From JAVVUJ01 sp964582545 (GTDB lineage: Bacteria > Bacillota > Clostridia > Peptostreptococcales > Anaerovoracaceae), in NCBI GenBank assembly GCA_964582545.1, contig CAZOSB010000002.1, positions 1 through 64,000 on the forward strand: DNA of 64,000 nt, read 5' to 3'. The stretch's first letter is position 1. Each line of letters begins with the position of its first letter. This document shows, piece by piece, positions 7,819-16,016 of the stretch. The position numbers and the translations under genes were made by a program. A model generated the notes under the pieces. The model was not told the DNA's origin. It saw only the letters and a program-made list of their open reading frames with translations, and ran no database searches.

Positions 7819-8172
7819 ATGGCAAGAGTAAAAAAAGGCTTAAACGCCAGAAAAAAACATAAAAAAATATTAAAGCAGGCCAAAGGATTTTATGGATTGA
7901 AAAGCAAGGTTTTCAGAGCAGCCAATCCAGCAGTAATGAGATCTCTGAGATCTGCCTACGTCGGTCGTAAAAATAAGAAGAGAGAATATAGAAGATTATG
8001 GATTGCAAGAATCAATGCAGCTGCCAGAATGAACGATATCTCCTATAGCAAATTCATGAATGGCTTAAAGGTTGCCGGAATAGAAATCAACAGAAAGATG
8101 CTAGCTGAAATGGCAGTCTATGATGCAAAGGGCTTCTCTCAGTTGGTAGAGGTAGCTAAAAAAGCCAAATAA
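7819..8172 (+). CDS. rplT: 50S ribosomal protein L20
   Basis: The 117-residue basic protein matches bL20 over its whole length (MARVKKGLNARKKHKKILKQAKGFYG, SYSKFMNGLKVAGIEINRKMLAEMA). L20 is needed for early assembly of the large subunit and also acts as the repressor that recognises the leader RNA upstream of infC. AGGAGG lies before the ATG. It is the last gene of the operon; no strong terminator is seen before the spoIIGA promoter region that starts about 15 bases later. Confidence 0.97.
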   Translation: MARVKKGLNARKKHKKILKQAKGFYGLKSKVFRAANPAVMRSLRSAYVGRKNKKREYRRLWIARINAAARMNDISYSKFMNGLKVAGIEINRKMLAEMAVYDAKGFSQLVEVAKKAK

Positions 8173-8188
8173 CTTGAAAAAATAAATG

Positions 8189-8238
8189 CTTGTCGACAAC
8201 GCGTTTTGACAAAATCAACCCCTCTTTTCCTGTATAAT
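8189..8238 (+). promoter_or_regulatory. spoIIG-type promoter with Spo0A-box-like sites and long spacer
   Basis: TTGACA at 8206-8211 and TATAAT at 8233-8238 are perfect sigma-A boxes but 21 bases apart, too far for normal use. In B. subtilis the spoIIG promoter has the same oddity and works only with phosphorylated Spo0A. Here TTGTCGACAA at 8190-8199 matches the 0A box (TGTCGAA/TTCGACA, six of seven on both strands), and TTTGACA at 8205-8211 gives a second six-of-seven match overlapping the -35 box. The gene downstream is spoIIGA. Confidence 0.7.
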
Positions 8239-8272
8239 TGTATAGGTCAGCATGGAAAGGGGGTTTTTTCAT

Positions 8273-9181
8273 GTGGTGATTTATGCAGAATATCTCGTTG
8301 CGGAAAACTTAATAACCGGAATGGTTCTCATCATTCTAACCGGGAAACTGTGTGGAACTCATTTGAAGAAATCAATGATATTTCTGGGCGGATGTTTATG
8401 CGGAATATATTCTCTCACCATCACATTGGAGCTGAATGCGGTGGTGGCATTGCTGTCGAAATTGCTGTTTTCATTTTTTATAATAGCTGTAATTTTTAGA
8501 CCAAAACAATGCAAACCTTTTTTAAAGCTTTTAGGCACATTTTATATAAGTAGTTTTGCCATGGGTGGAATTACCATAGGGCTTATGTACTTTACAGGAA
8601 GCTACGGAGTGGCAAACAATACCTTTGTATATCTGAACCATATTACATACTTAAATATACTAGCTGGATGTACATTAACATATTTCCTGATCAGCTGTCT
8701 GGCAAGGTGGATGAAGGACAGAGTACTGGGTACCAATATAAACTTTGATGCAGAGATTATTTTAGGAGAAAAACGTGTAACAGCAAAGGGCACAGTGGAT
8801 TCTGGGAATTTTTTGCGCGAGCCCATTTCAAACCGCATGGCTTTTATCATAACATTAAAGTTGGCAGATGAGCTTTTTTCATCCGAGTTTATAGATATTT
8901 TAAGCCAAAATGAAGATAGTCAGAAATGCTATGAAACTCTGTTGCAGAAGAATATGGCGCAACGCATCAGATTGATACCTTACAGTGCAGTACACAATCA
9001 AAGAGGTTTGATGGTCGGAGTAAAGCCAGATATAGTCATTTTAAGAAGAGGACAGGAGGAGAGAAATTTGATGGATGTATACTTGGCCATAAACAAAGGG
9101 GATTTTAAAGCGTTTCAAGGGGATTGCGAAATCCTCCTGCATAGGGATATACTGGATAAGGGGATAGGCTGTTATGTGTAA
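8273..9181 (+). CDS. spoIIGA: Sigma-E processing peptidase SpoIIGA
   Basis: The protein has five or so membrane segments in its first half and a cytoplasmic aspartic-protease-like half with the active-site motif DSGN (about residue 176), followed by NFLREPISN, as in SpoIIGA. It sits in the forespore septum and removes the pro-sequence of sigma-E in the mother cell after a signal from the forespore. I place the start at GTG 8273 (or GTG 8276), because AAAGGGGG lies at 8256-8263; an in-frame ATG at 8252 has no ribosome binding site. It overlaps sigE by 8 bases, so the protease and its substrate are made together. Confidence 0.93.
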   Translation: MVIYAEYLVAENLITGMVLIILTGKLCGTHLKKSMIFLGGCLCGIYSLTITLELNAVVALLSKLLFSFFIIAVIFRPKQCKPFLKLLGTFYISSFAMGGITIGLMYFTGSYGVANNTFVYLNHITYLNILAGCTLTYFLISCLARWMKDRVLGTNINFDAEIILGEKRVTAKGTVDSGNFLREPISNRMAFIITLKLADELFSSEFIDILSQNEDSQKCYETLLQKNMAQRIRLIPYSAVHNQRGLMVGVKPDIVILRRGQEERNLMDVYLAINKGDFKAFQGDCEILLHRDILDKGIGCYV

Positions 9182-9878
9182 GACTTTATTATTACGTATT
9201 TTACTTTGGCTTCGGGGGAAAAACCCAAAAGACATTTTTTACATAGGAGGAAGCGATATTTTACCGCCACCTCTCACGGCGGAAGAGGAAAAAGTACTTC
9301 TGGAAAAACTTATGGAGAAGGATGAGACTGCGAGAACCGTTTTGATTGAAAGAAACCTTAGACTGGTAGTATACATTGCAAAAAAATTTGAAAATGCCGG
9401 TGTAAACGTTGAAGATTTGATTTCTATCGGTGCCATCGGTCTGATTAAGGCCATCAATACATATGACTTAGAAAAGAATATTAAACTGGCGACCTATGCT
9501 TCCAGATGCATTGAAAATGAGATACTGATGTACCTGAGAAGAAACAATCGCAGGAAGGGTGAACTTTCCTTTGAAGAACCATTGAATGTAGATTGGGATG
9601 GCAACGAATTGCTGCTTTCCGATATTCTGGGGACGGAAAACGATGTGGTGTTTACGCACATAGAGGAAGAGGTCAATCGAGAGCTTCTGGGGTATGCCCT
9701 AGCAAAGCTGTCAAAGCGTGAAAAACAGCTGATGGAGATGCGGTTTGGTCTTATCAGTGGCAGAGAAATGACACAAAAAGAGGTGGCGGATAAGATGGGT
9801 ATTTCTCAATCTTACATATCTCGTTTAGAGAAAAAAATCATCTCAAGACTTCGAAAAGAGATAAAAAAACTGGGATAG
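9174..9878 (+). CDS. sigE: RNA polymerase sporulation sigma factor sigma-E (pro-form)
   Basis: The 234-residue protein is sigma-E: an N-terminal pro-sequence with a hydrophobic stretch (MCKTLLLRILLWLRG, then YIGGSDILPPPLT), region 2 (NLRLVVYIAKKFENAGVNVEDLISIGAIGLIKAINTYD), and a C-terminal helix-turn-helix (TQKEVADKMGISQSYISRLEKK). It directs early mother-cell transcription during sporulation. SpoIIGA, encoded just upstream with an 8-base overlap, is its activating protease. Genes in this window with sigma-E-like promoters include spoIVA and the recombinase of the sigK element. Confidence 0.97.
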   Translation: MCKTLLLRILLWLRGKNPKDIFYIGGSDILPPPLTAEEEKVLLEKLMEKDETARTVLIERNLRLVVYIAKKFENAGVNVEDLISIGAIGLIKAINTYDLEKNIKLATYASRCIENEILMYLRRNNRRKGELSFEEPLNVDWDGNELLLSDILGTENDVVFTHIEEEVNRELLGYALAKLSKREKQLMEMRFGLISGREMTQKEVADKMGISQSYISRLEKKIISRLRKEIKKLG

Positions 9879-9962
9879 AATTTAACCGTTTTGTCAATAA
9901 TAAGGTATGCGCAAAACTGATTGCTTGGGGGGCAAGGCAGGAATGCGGAGGACCTGAAGATT

Positions 9963-10733
9963 ATGGCAAATAAAGTAGAAATTTGCGGTGTAAACACATC
10001 AAAATTACCGGTGTACAAAAATTCTGAAATGCAGGAAATGATAATCAAAATAAAGGGGGGAGATCAAGAGGTCAGAGAGGAATTTATCAAGGGAAACCTG
10101 CGATTGGTACTCAGCGTCATACAAAGATTTAATAATAGAGGGGAAAACCCGGATGATTTATTTCAGGTGGGATGTATTGGACTCATAAAGGCCTTGGATA
10201 ATTTTGATACATCTCATGGTGTAAGGTTCAGCACTTATGCCGTGCCTATGATTATAGGGGAGATTCGGAGATATTTAAGAGATAATAACTCTATTAGAGT
10301 TTCTAGGAGCCTAAGAGATTTAGCCTACAAGGCACTGCAGGTGAGGGAACGACTGTCAAAGGAATCACAGAAGGAACCCACCATTGCAGAAATTGCAAAA
10401 GAATTGGAAGTACCTAGAGAAGAAGTGGTATTTGCCTTGGATTCCATTCAGGATCCCATATCTCTCTTTGAACCTGTGTTTCACGATGAAGGTGATGCGA
10501 TTTTTGTAATGGATCAAGTGAAGGACAGCAAAAATACCGATGTAAAATGGATCGAGGATATTTCTCTTTCAGAAGCTATGAAGAAATTGACCGGAAGAGA
10601 AAGAAATATTTTAAATATGAGATTTTTTGAAGGAAAAACTCAAATGGAGGTTGCGGAAGAGGTTGGGATTTCTCAAGCTCAAGTTTCAAGATTAGAAAAA
10701 AATGCATTAAAATTTATGAAAAAATATGTTTAG
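9963..10733 (+). CDS. sigG: RNA polymerase sporulation sigma factor sigma-G
   Basis: The 256-residue product matches sigma-G: the N-terminal MANKVEICGVNTSKLPVYKN is highly specific to this factor, followed by region 2 (GNLRLVLSVIQRFNNRGENPDDLFQVGCIGLIKALDNFD), region 3 and region 4 (TQMEVAEEVGISQAQVSRLEKNALKFMKK). It runs late forespore transcription. ATG 9963 is chosen because it begins the conserved sequence and has GGAGG about 12 bases upstream; an in-frame start at 9921 would add 14 unrelated residues. The spoIIGA-sigE-sigG order is the standard one in spore formers. Confidence 0.97.
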   Translation: MANKVEICGVNTSKLPVYKNSEMQEMIIKIKGGDQEVREEFIKGNLRLVLSVIQRFNNRGENPDDLFQVGCIGLIKALDNFDTSHGVRFSTYAVPMIIGEIRRYLRDNNSIRVSRSLRDLAYKALQVRERLSKESQKEPTIAEIAKELEVPREEVVFALDSIQDPISLFEPVFHDEGDAIFVMDQVKDSKNTDVKWIEDISLSEAMKKLTGRERNILNMRFFEGKTQMEVAEEVGISQAQVSRLEKNALKFMKKYV

Positions 10734-10736
10734 AGA

Positions 10737-10763
10737 ATATGCACCATTGGTGCATATTTTTTT
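10737..10763 (+). terminator. Intrinsic terminator after sigG
   Basis: The stem ATATGCACC/GGTGCATAT (10737-10757) is followed by a run of seven T. It starts 4 bases after the sigG stop codon. Confidence 0.9.
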
Positions 10764-10841
10764 GAGCTGAACATATATTTGAACAAGGTAAAAGTTTACT
10801 GTCTCCAAATCGGTGATATGGAGCAAAAGGAGGACAAATAT

Positions 10842-11117
10842 ATGATCAGCACACAAAATATTAAAGATAAAGAAATCATCAATATGTTTGATGGAAAAAG
10901 TTTGGGATTTGTATATGATATTGAGGTAAATCTGGAAAAAGGTACCATTGAAGGAATCATCGTACCTGAAGAAAGAAGTTTCTTCCACATATTCGGCAGA
11001 GGGGGAAGCGATCGGGTCATAAAATGGAAGGACATCAAACGAATCGGGGAAGATGTAATCCTTGTGGATGTGTCAGGTGTCTTTGAGTCGGATATAGCAC
11101 CCTTGGATGATTATTGA
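10842..11117 (+). CDS. YlmC/YmxH family PRC-barrel protein
   Basis: The 91-residue product has a PRC-barrel fold pattern (DKEIINMFDGKSLGFVYDIEVNLEKGTIEGIIVP) and matches the YlmC/YmxH group of small proteins, which are tied to sporulation in Firmicutes by their conserved position after sigG. No biochemical role is established. ATG 10842 is chosen because AAAGGAGGAC lies 7 bases before it. It is separated from sigG by a terminator, so it probably has its own promoter. Confidence 0.85.
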   Translation: MISTQNIKDKEIINMFDGKSLGFVYDIEVNLEKGTIEGIIVPEERSFFHIFGRGGSDRVIKWKDIKRIGEDVILVDVSGVFESDIAPLDDY

Positions 11118-11222
11118 AAAAAAGCTTGCATAAACCACAATATGTAGTAAAATAAATATAATTAACCAATCATCTCATCGATATGGTTGAAGCGAAATAC
11201 GTAGTTATGGAGGTAATAATAT

Positions 11223-11681
11223 ATGAAATGCCCTTTTTGTGAAAATATCGATACGCGGGTAATCGATTCCAGACCTACAGAGGAAGGCCATGCCATAAGA
11301 CGCAGAAGAGAATGTGACAATTGTAGCAAGCGCTTTACCACCTATGAGAAGGTGGAAGAGATGATCTTTATGGTTATCAAAAAAGATGGAAGCAGAGAAG
11401 CTTTTGATAAAAACAAAGTGATGAATGGTATTGTAAAAGCTTGCGAAAAGCGACATGTGGACATGGCATCCATAGAAAAGATTGTGGATGATATTGAACG
11501 CGGTCTCAATAATATGATGGAAAAGGAAGTGGAGAGTCACTTGATTGGAGAAGTGATTATGGATCATCTAAAGGATTTGGATGAGGTGGCTTATGTGAGG
11601 TTTGCTTCCGTATACAGGCAATTCAAAGATATTAACACTTTTGTAGCTGAAATTGAAAAACTTTTAGGAAAGAAAAATTAA
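11223..11681 (+). CDS. nrdR: Transcriptional repressor NrdR
   Basis: The 152-residue protein has the NrdR layout: an N-terminal zinc ribbon (MKCPFCENIDTRVIDSR..., second pair in ECDNCSKRFTTYE) and an ATP-cone domain (VIKKDGSREAFDKNKVMNGIVKACEKRHV). It senses dATP/ATP and represses ribonucleotide reductase genes, which are not in this window. It is followed by cmk after 14 bases. The position after sigG-ymxH is common in clostridia. Confidence 0.96.
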   Translation: MKCPFCENIDTRVIDSRPTEEGHAIRRRRECDNCSKRFTTYEKVEEMIFMVIKKDGSREAFDKNKVMNGIVKACEKRHVDMASIEKIVDDIERGLNNMMEKEVESHLIGEVIMDHLKDLDEVAYVRFASVYRQFKDINTFVAEIEKLLGKKN

Positions 11682-11695
11682 GGGAGATGTCTGTT

Positions 11696-12355
11696 ATGGA
11701 AAGTAAAATCAGAGTAGCCATAGATGGTCCCTCAGGGGCAGGAAAGAGTACCATTGCAAAAGAAGTAGCTAAAAAAATGCGTTTGGATTATATCGATACT
11801 GGTGCCATGTACAGGGCTGTGGCATACAAGTTTTTGCAGGAGGCAATCGACCTTAAAGATGAGGTTTCTCTAAAAAATCTTTTGGAAAAAACAGAGATTG
11901 ATTTTTCCAAGGGTGATATCATTTTGGATGGTCAGGTTGTTAACCATAAGATTAGAACGCCTGAGGTTACGAAGATGGCATCGGAGTGCTCGGCACTGAA
12001 GGCGGTGAGAGAGAAATTGGTGGATCTGCAGAGAAAGATGGGACAAACCAAAAGCGTCATTATGGATGGTCGTGACATTGGAACTAACGTCTTGAAGGAT
12101 GCGGAATACAAGATCTTTATGACGGCTGCTGCAAAAGAACGGGCTTACCGTAGATGGTTGGAGCTCACGGAAAAAGGTGCCACCATCCCTTTGCAACAAG
12201 TGGAGGAAGAGATGATTGAAAGGGATTACAACGATTCCACCAGAGCGTTGAACCCCCTGAAAATGGCAGAGGATGCCATAGAGTTAGACACAACGGGAAT
12301 GACCATTCCTGAGGTGATAGAAAAAATTACAGAAATGATTAGCGAGGAGAAGTAA
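11696..12355 (+). CDS. cmk: Cytidylate kinase
   Basis: The protein (219 residues from ATG 11696) phosphorylates CMP and dCMP with ATP. It has the P-loop GPSGAGKST, the substrate motif DTGAMYRAVA, and the DGRDIGTNV and RALNPLKMAEDA signatures of the family. ATG 11696 has AGGGAG at a better distance (9 bases) than ATG 11687, which almost touches it. The stop codon directly abuts the ATG of the DUF1015 gene, so the two are translationally coupled. Confidence 0.95.
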   Translation: MESKIRVAIDGPSGAGKSTIAKEVAKKMRLDYIDTGAMYRAVAYKFLQEAIDLKDEVSLKNLLEKTEIDFSKGDIILDGQVVNHKIRTPEVTKMASECSALKAVREKLVDLQRKMGQTKSVIMDGRDIGTNVLKDAEYKIFMTAAAKERAYRRWLELTEKGATIPLQQVEEEMIERDYNDSTRALNPLKMAEDAIELDTTGMTIPEVIEKITEMISEEK

Positions 12356-13597
12356 ATGGCAGTATTAAAACCCTTTTGTGCCATCAGACCCAAATCGGAT
12401 TTGGCGAAAGATGTGGTGGCATTACCTTATGATGTGATGAATAGAGAAGAGGCTTTCCAGATGGCAAGTGAAAACTCTTACAGTTTTTTACATATATGCA
12501 GATCGGAAATCGATCTTCCCCAATGGATGGATGCCTATGCTCCGGAGGTTTATAAAAAAGCAAAGACCAATTTGGATGATTTTATTACCAAAGGAATTTA
12601 CATAAAAGATGAGACCCCGTCGCTTTATCTGTATAAGCAAGTTATGGAAGGTCGTAGTCAGGTGGGCATCGTAGGTTGCTTTTCAATAGATGATTACCAG
12701 AATAATATCATTAAAAAGCACGAGTTGACGAGAGTAGAAAAAGAGCTTGATCGAATTAATCATTTCGACTATTGCAATGCGAACACAGAACCTGTTTTTC
12801 TTACTTACAAAAACGATTCGCATATTCAAAGGCTCATTCATGAATACCTTTCCCAAAATGAACCGGAATTTGACATTACCTCAAAGGACCATGTTCGACA
12901 TGCTCTTTGGAGGATTGGGAATACGGAACTAATTCAATCCCTGGTTTCCTCCTTTGCAGCCATAGACTCACTTTATATTGCAGATGGGCATCACCGATCT
13001 GCGTCTGCTGTAAAGGTGGGTCTAAAGAGGCGAGAGGAAAATCCAAACTATTCAGGAGAAGAAGAGTTCAATTACTTTATGGCGGTGTTATTCCCTGACA
13101 GTGAGCTGAAAATTTACGACTACAACAGGGTGGTTAAAGATTTAAACGGTCACTCCACAGAGGAATTCCTAGAGAAGCTCAGTAAGGATTTTCTTGTGGA
13201 ACGCAAGGGGACGGATATTTATCAACCTGAAGGGAAGCATAAATTTGGTATGTTTTTAGACGGTCAGTGGTATCAACTACAGGCTAAGGAGCAGATCGTT
13301 TTTCAAGGTGATATTCTTAAATCTTTGGATGTGAATATTTTACAAGATAATGTGTTGTCTCCTATTTTGGGAATCGGAGACCCCAGAACGGATAAAAGAA
13401 TTGACTTTATCGGTGGGATCAGAGGTCCTCAAGAGTTGGAAGCACGAGTAAACAAGGATATGGCCGTTGCTTTCTATCTGTATCCTGTAGAGATAAAGGA
13501 TTTGATAGAAATTTCCGATCAGAGTTTGATCATGCCCCCTAAATCCACTTGGTTTGAACCAAAGCTGGGCAGTGGTTTATTTATTCACCAGCTGTAA
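12356..13597 (+). CDS. DUF1015 family protein
   Basis: The 413-residue protein matches the DUF1015 family: it begins with the typical MAVLKPFCAIRP and has VALPYDVMNREEA, SLYLYKQVM, HELTRVEKELDR and the conserved YIADGHHRSASAV. The role of the family is not known; in some clostridia it sits next to serine biosynthesis genes, while here it directly follows cmk with no gap. The DGHHR motif suggests a nucleotide or phosphate binding site, but that is a guess. Confidence 0.93.
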   Translation: MAVLKPFCAIRPKSDLAKDVVALPYDVMNREEAFQMASENSYSFLHICRSEIDLPQWMDAYAPEVYKKAKTNLDDFITKGIYIKDETPSLYLYKQVMEGRSQVGIVGCFSIDDYQNNIIKKHELTRVEKELDRINHFDYCNANTEPVFLTYKNDSHIQRLIHEYLSQNEPEFDITSKDHVRHALWRIGNTELIQSLVSSFAAIDSLYIADGHHRSASAVKVGLKRREENPNYSGEEEFNYFMAVLFPDSELKIYDYNRVVKDLNGHSTEEFLEKLSKDFLVERKGTDIYQPEGKHKFGMFLDGQWYQLQAKEQIVFQGDILKSLDVNILQDNVLSPILGIGDPRTDKRIDFIGGIRGPQELEARVNKDMAVAFYLYPVEIKDLIEISDQSLIMPPKSTWFEPKLGSGLFIHQL

Positions 13598-13766
13598 TTC
13601 GATTACATATATTTGCCCAACTTAATAAGTCAAATAAGTCATAAGTTTATAAAACATGTCAATGCTTTACAAATTATATCTAAAAATTAAATCGTGGTAA
13701 ATCCACTCGATAAAGTATAAAAACCCTCTCCCAAGGAAAAATTAGAAGTGCGGAGGGGTTTTTTAT
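13598..13766 (+). promoter_or_regulatory. Leader with hairpin that can hide the PBP ribosome binding site
   Basis: Within this gap AAAACCCTCTCC (about 13728-13739) can pair with GGAGGGGTTTT (about 13754-13764). The right arm contains the Shine-Dalgarno sequence of the penicillin-binding protein gene and is followed by a short T run, so the structure could act as a terminator for the upstream genes, as a block to PBP translation, or both. The rest of the gap is AT-rich without clear features. Confidence 0.4.
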
Positions 13767-15371
13767 ATGAAGAAAAGACTACAATTTGTTTACTTATTCG
13801 TAACGCTTATGTTATTGACTCTATCGGTCAGACTGGTATTTATTCAGATCGTGGATGGTAAGGAATATGCCGAAGCGGCACAGGCGCAATATAAGATTGG
13901 CTTAGAGGGATCTGACGCACGGGGTATTATTTATGATAGAAACTTGAACCCCCTCACGGGCACGGAAGCGGATTACGTTTATATTATAGAGAGAAATCGG
14001 GTTGATAGCAGGGTAAGCCAAATCTTTGAAAGCTTAGGTGGACGTCGAGTACCTAGCAAAAATAAGACTTATTCAGTTTTCAGTAGCCCTATTTTCAGCG
14101 ATTATGCCACATCCGTATTAAAGGAAGAATATAAAGCTTTTGTTTTGGAGTCTCAAAAAAGATATGCCACCAATCAGTCTGCGGTACATCTCATTGGATA
14201 CGTAAATGAAGTAGATGGAAAAGGCGCTTTTGGAATAGAAAAGGATTATGACGAGGAACTGACCAAGAGAGTACGAAAAATTTCCGGAACAGCAGATGCT
14301 ACGGGGAAGATCTTACAAGGAAAGGGAATTCGTGTAACAGACGAGAATAAGAAGAGTGGAGTCATTACCACCTTAGATGGAGTCGTACAAAAAAAAGCAG
14401 AACAAATCTTAAGTCAAGCCGATTACAATGGTGCAATCATAGTTGCCGATGCTGTCACCGGCGATATTTTGGCAAGTGCTAGCTCCCCTTTTTATAACCC
14501 TACAGCAATCGAAAAGTACCTTACCAGTGACAAGATGGAATTGATCAATAAAAGCACGCAGGGTCAATATGCCCCCGGTTCAGTTTTTAAGATTATCGTT
14601 GCAGCAGCAGCTTTGGAAGAAGGCATCATTACGGCAGATCGCAGATTTCAATGTAATGGCTATGAAGTAATCAACGGGGTACAAATCAATTGTAGCGCAA
14701 GATCAGGGCATGGAGAGCTAGATTTTAAAAATGCTTTTGCAAAATCCTGCAATTCCGCTTTTATTCAGCTTGGAAAAGAACTTGGTGGAGAAAAGATTCT
14801 AAAGATGGCAAATAGGTTCCATCTAAATGAAATGGCGATAAACGATATAACTGACCAAAGATCAGGAATCTTCCCCAATCTTGCTGATATTGCAGGCGCG
14901 GGTATTGGGAACTTATCCATCGGTCAGGGAAAGCTAGCTCTCACCCCAATGGAAGTGACAAGGTCCACTATGATTATTGCAAATGGGGGCTGGGATCAAG
15001 AGCTAAGCTTGATAAAAGGGACGTATAATCAAAATGAAATTTCTTATATCCCCAAAGGATCTGGCGGTAGAGTAATAGAAGAGGTTATCAATAAACAGAT
15101 TCTTGATGCCATGGTGGAAACTGCGGTTACAGGAACCGCTAGGAGCTTAAATATTAATGATGGCGAAGAGAAGATTTCGGTAGCGGCAAAGACGGGATCA
15201 GCAGAGACCACGATGGGTGGAGAATACGTAGTTCATAGTTGGTTGACAGGGTTTTTACCAGCTGAGGATCCTCGTTATGTAATCACAGTTTTCATGGAGA
15301 AGGGAGGCTCGGGTCGCGGAGCCGCTATTCCGGCTTTTCAGAATATGGCGCAAAGCCTCTATGAAAAATAA
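13767..15371 (+). CDS. Penicillin-binding transpeptidase
   Basis: The 534-residue protein has one N-terminal membrane segment (about residues 7-25), a dimerisation region with GIIYDRNLNPLTG, and a transpeptidase domain with all three active motifs: STQ...APGSVFK (SxxK), SCNSAF (SxN) and KTGSAET (KTG). It crosslinks peptidoglycan outside the membrane. It is shorter than typical PBP2 or SpoVD, lacks PASTA repeats, and matches the class B enzymes common in clostridia. It may be a sporulation or division PBP, given the sporulation genes on both sides, but this is not proven. Confidence 0.9.
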   Translation: MKKRLQFVYLFVTLMLLTLSVRLVFIQIVDGKEYAEAAQAQYKIGLEGSDARGIIYDRNLNPLTGTEADYVYIIERNRVDSRVSQIFESLGGRRVPSKNKTYSVFSSPIFSDYATSVLKEEYKAFVLESQKRYATNQSAVHLIGYVNEVDGKGAFGIEKDYDEELTKRVRKISGTADATGKILQGKGIRVTDENKKSGVITTLDGVVQKKAEQILSQADYNGAIIVADAVTGDILASASSPFYNPTAIEKYLTSDKMELINKSTQGQYAPGSVFKIIVAAAALEEGIITADRRFQCNGYEVINGVQINCSARSGHGELDFKNAFAKSCNSAFIQLGKELGGEKILKMANRFHLNEMAINDITDQRSGIFPNLADIAGAGIGNLSIGQGKLALTPMEVTRSTMIIANGGWDQELSLIKGTYNQNEISYIPKGSGGRVIEEVINKQILDAMVETAVTGTARSLNINDGEEKISVAAKTGSAETTMGGEYVVHSWLTGFLPAEDPRYVITVFMEKGGSGRGAAIPAFQNMAQSLYEK

Positions 15372-15405
15372 TGCAGTCTCCCATTAGAAAAGACTGCATT
15401 ATTAT
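15370..15405 (+). terminator. Intrinsic terminator after PBP gene
   Basis: The stem AATGCAGTCT (15370-15379) pairs with AGACTGCATT (15391-15400), overlapping the stop codon, followed by a weak AT-rich tail. Confidence 0.7.
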
Positions 15406-15486
15406 TTATGGTAAATATGTGAAACATGCTTGAATTAAAGATGATCCACTCTATTTTTATGGTTAGAAAAGCTTAATAATCAAAAA

Positions 15487-15588
15487 CTATCTGTAGATTC
15501 TGCAGCAGCAACCACCGGATCTTCGTCCTCCGAAGTCACAACTTTTTCCTACTACATATCCTACAATTAAGGGTATCAAACATGGCAT
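15487..15588 (-). CDS. Small cysteine-rich protein
   Basis: A 33-residue ORF read by hand: MPCLIPLIVGYVVGKSCD..., ending GGCCCRIYR. A strong AAGGAGG lies 8 bases before the ATG, which makes translation likely. It has a hydrophobic N-terminal half and five Cys, three of them consecutive near the C-terminus, with Gly/Arg around them. That layout could be a small metal-binding or spore-coat-associated peptide. I recognise no family. It lies just outside the sigK end of the skin-like element. Confidence 0.55.
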   Translation of the reverse strand: MPCLIPLIVGYVVGKSCDFGGRRSGGCCCRIYR

Positions 15589-15671
15589 ATAGGACACCTC
15601 CTTTTTCCTAATTTTAATATATGTAATTCTTAGAAATATGTTACTAAAAAATAATTATTACCGACAATCAT

Positions 15672-15752
15672 TTATGTGGATTTTGATAACTCCCAAAGAG
15701 CAGATTTTAATTTGGATAAAGCTTTTTTTTCTATACGTGATACATAGAATCT
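15672..15752 (-). CDS. sigK: sigK C-terminal fragment (distal exon-like part)
   Basis: On the minus strand this reads RFYVSRIEKKALSKLKSA... and ends at TAA 15672-15674, the C-terminal recognition helix and tail of sigma-K. It has no start codon; a stop codon lies immediately upstream in the same frame. The first codons overlap the 14-bp direct repeat shared with the end of the N-terminal part at 19584-19597. Recombination between the repeats would fuse it in frame after ...SRSYVS, adding 21 residues to give a complete sigma-K. It corresponds to spoIIIC of B. subtilis. Confidence 0.92.
   Translation of the reverse strand, partial: RFYVSRIEKKALSKLKSALWELSKST
15739..15752. repeat. Attachment site copy at the sigK 3' side
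   Basis: GATACATAGAATCT, direct repeat of the sequence at 19584-19597 (one mismatch). It lies within codons for FYVS of the sigK C-terminal part. Confidence 0.85.
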
Positions 15753-15767
15753 CGGCTATTGTAATCG

Positions 15768-16001
15768 TTAAATTTGCAGAGAAAGTAAATCCTCGCTTTT
15801 TTCTTGAATGAACTTATAGGAATCGCTGACTCCTTGATTATAGATCTGCGGTCCAAGATTTTCAATGATGAAATCTAAGAGCAATGTGGCGGCCAAATCA
15901 CCCAACTCTTCGTCTCGTTCATTTAAAAAATAATTTTTCATCTCTACTTTCATCTCTTCTTGGATCTCTTTTGACAATTTAATTTTTTCTTTCTTTTTCA
16001 A
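15768..16001 (-). CDS. DUF2164 family protein
   Basis: The 77-residue acidic/basic protein matches DUF2164 (KLSKEIQEEMKVEMKNYFLNERDEELGDLAATLLLDFIIENLGPQIYNQGVSDS). The function of the family is unknown. It starts at TTG 16001 with AGAGG 7 bases upstream, 15 bases after the recombinase gene on the same strand, and stops 16 bases before the attachment site. Its place in the recombinase operon makes a role in the recombination reaction possible, for example as a directionality factor, but that is only inference. Confidence 0.82.
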   Translation of the reverse strand: MKKKEKIKLSKEIQEEMKVEMKNYFLNERDEELGDLAATLLLDFIIENLGPQIYNQGVSDSYKFIQEKSEDLLSLQI

Positions 16002-16016
16002 GGGATACCTCTTTTC

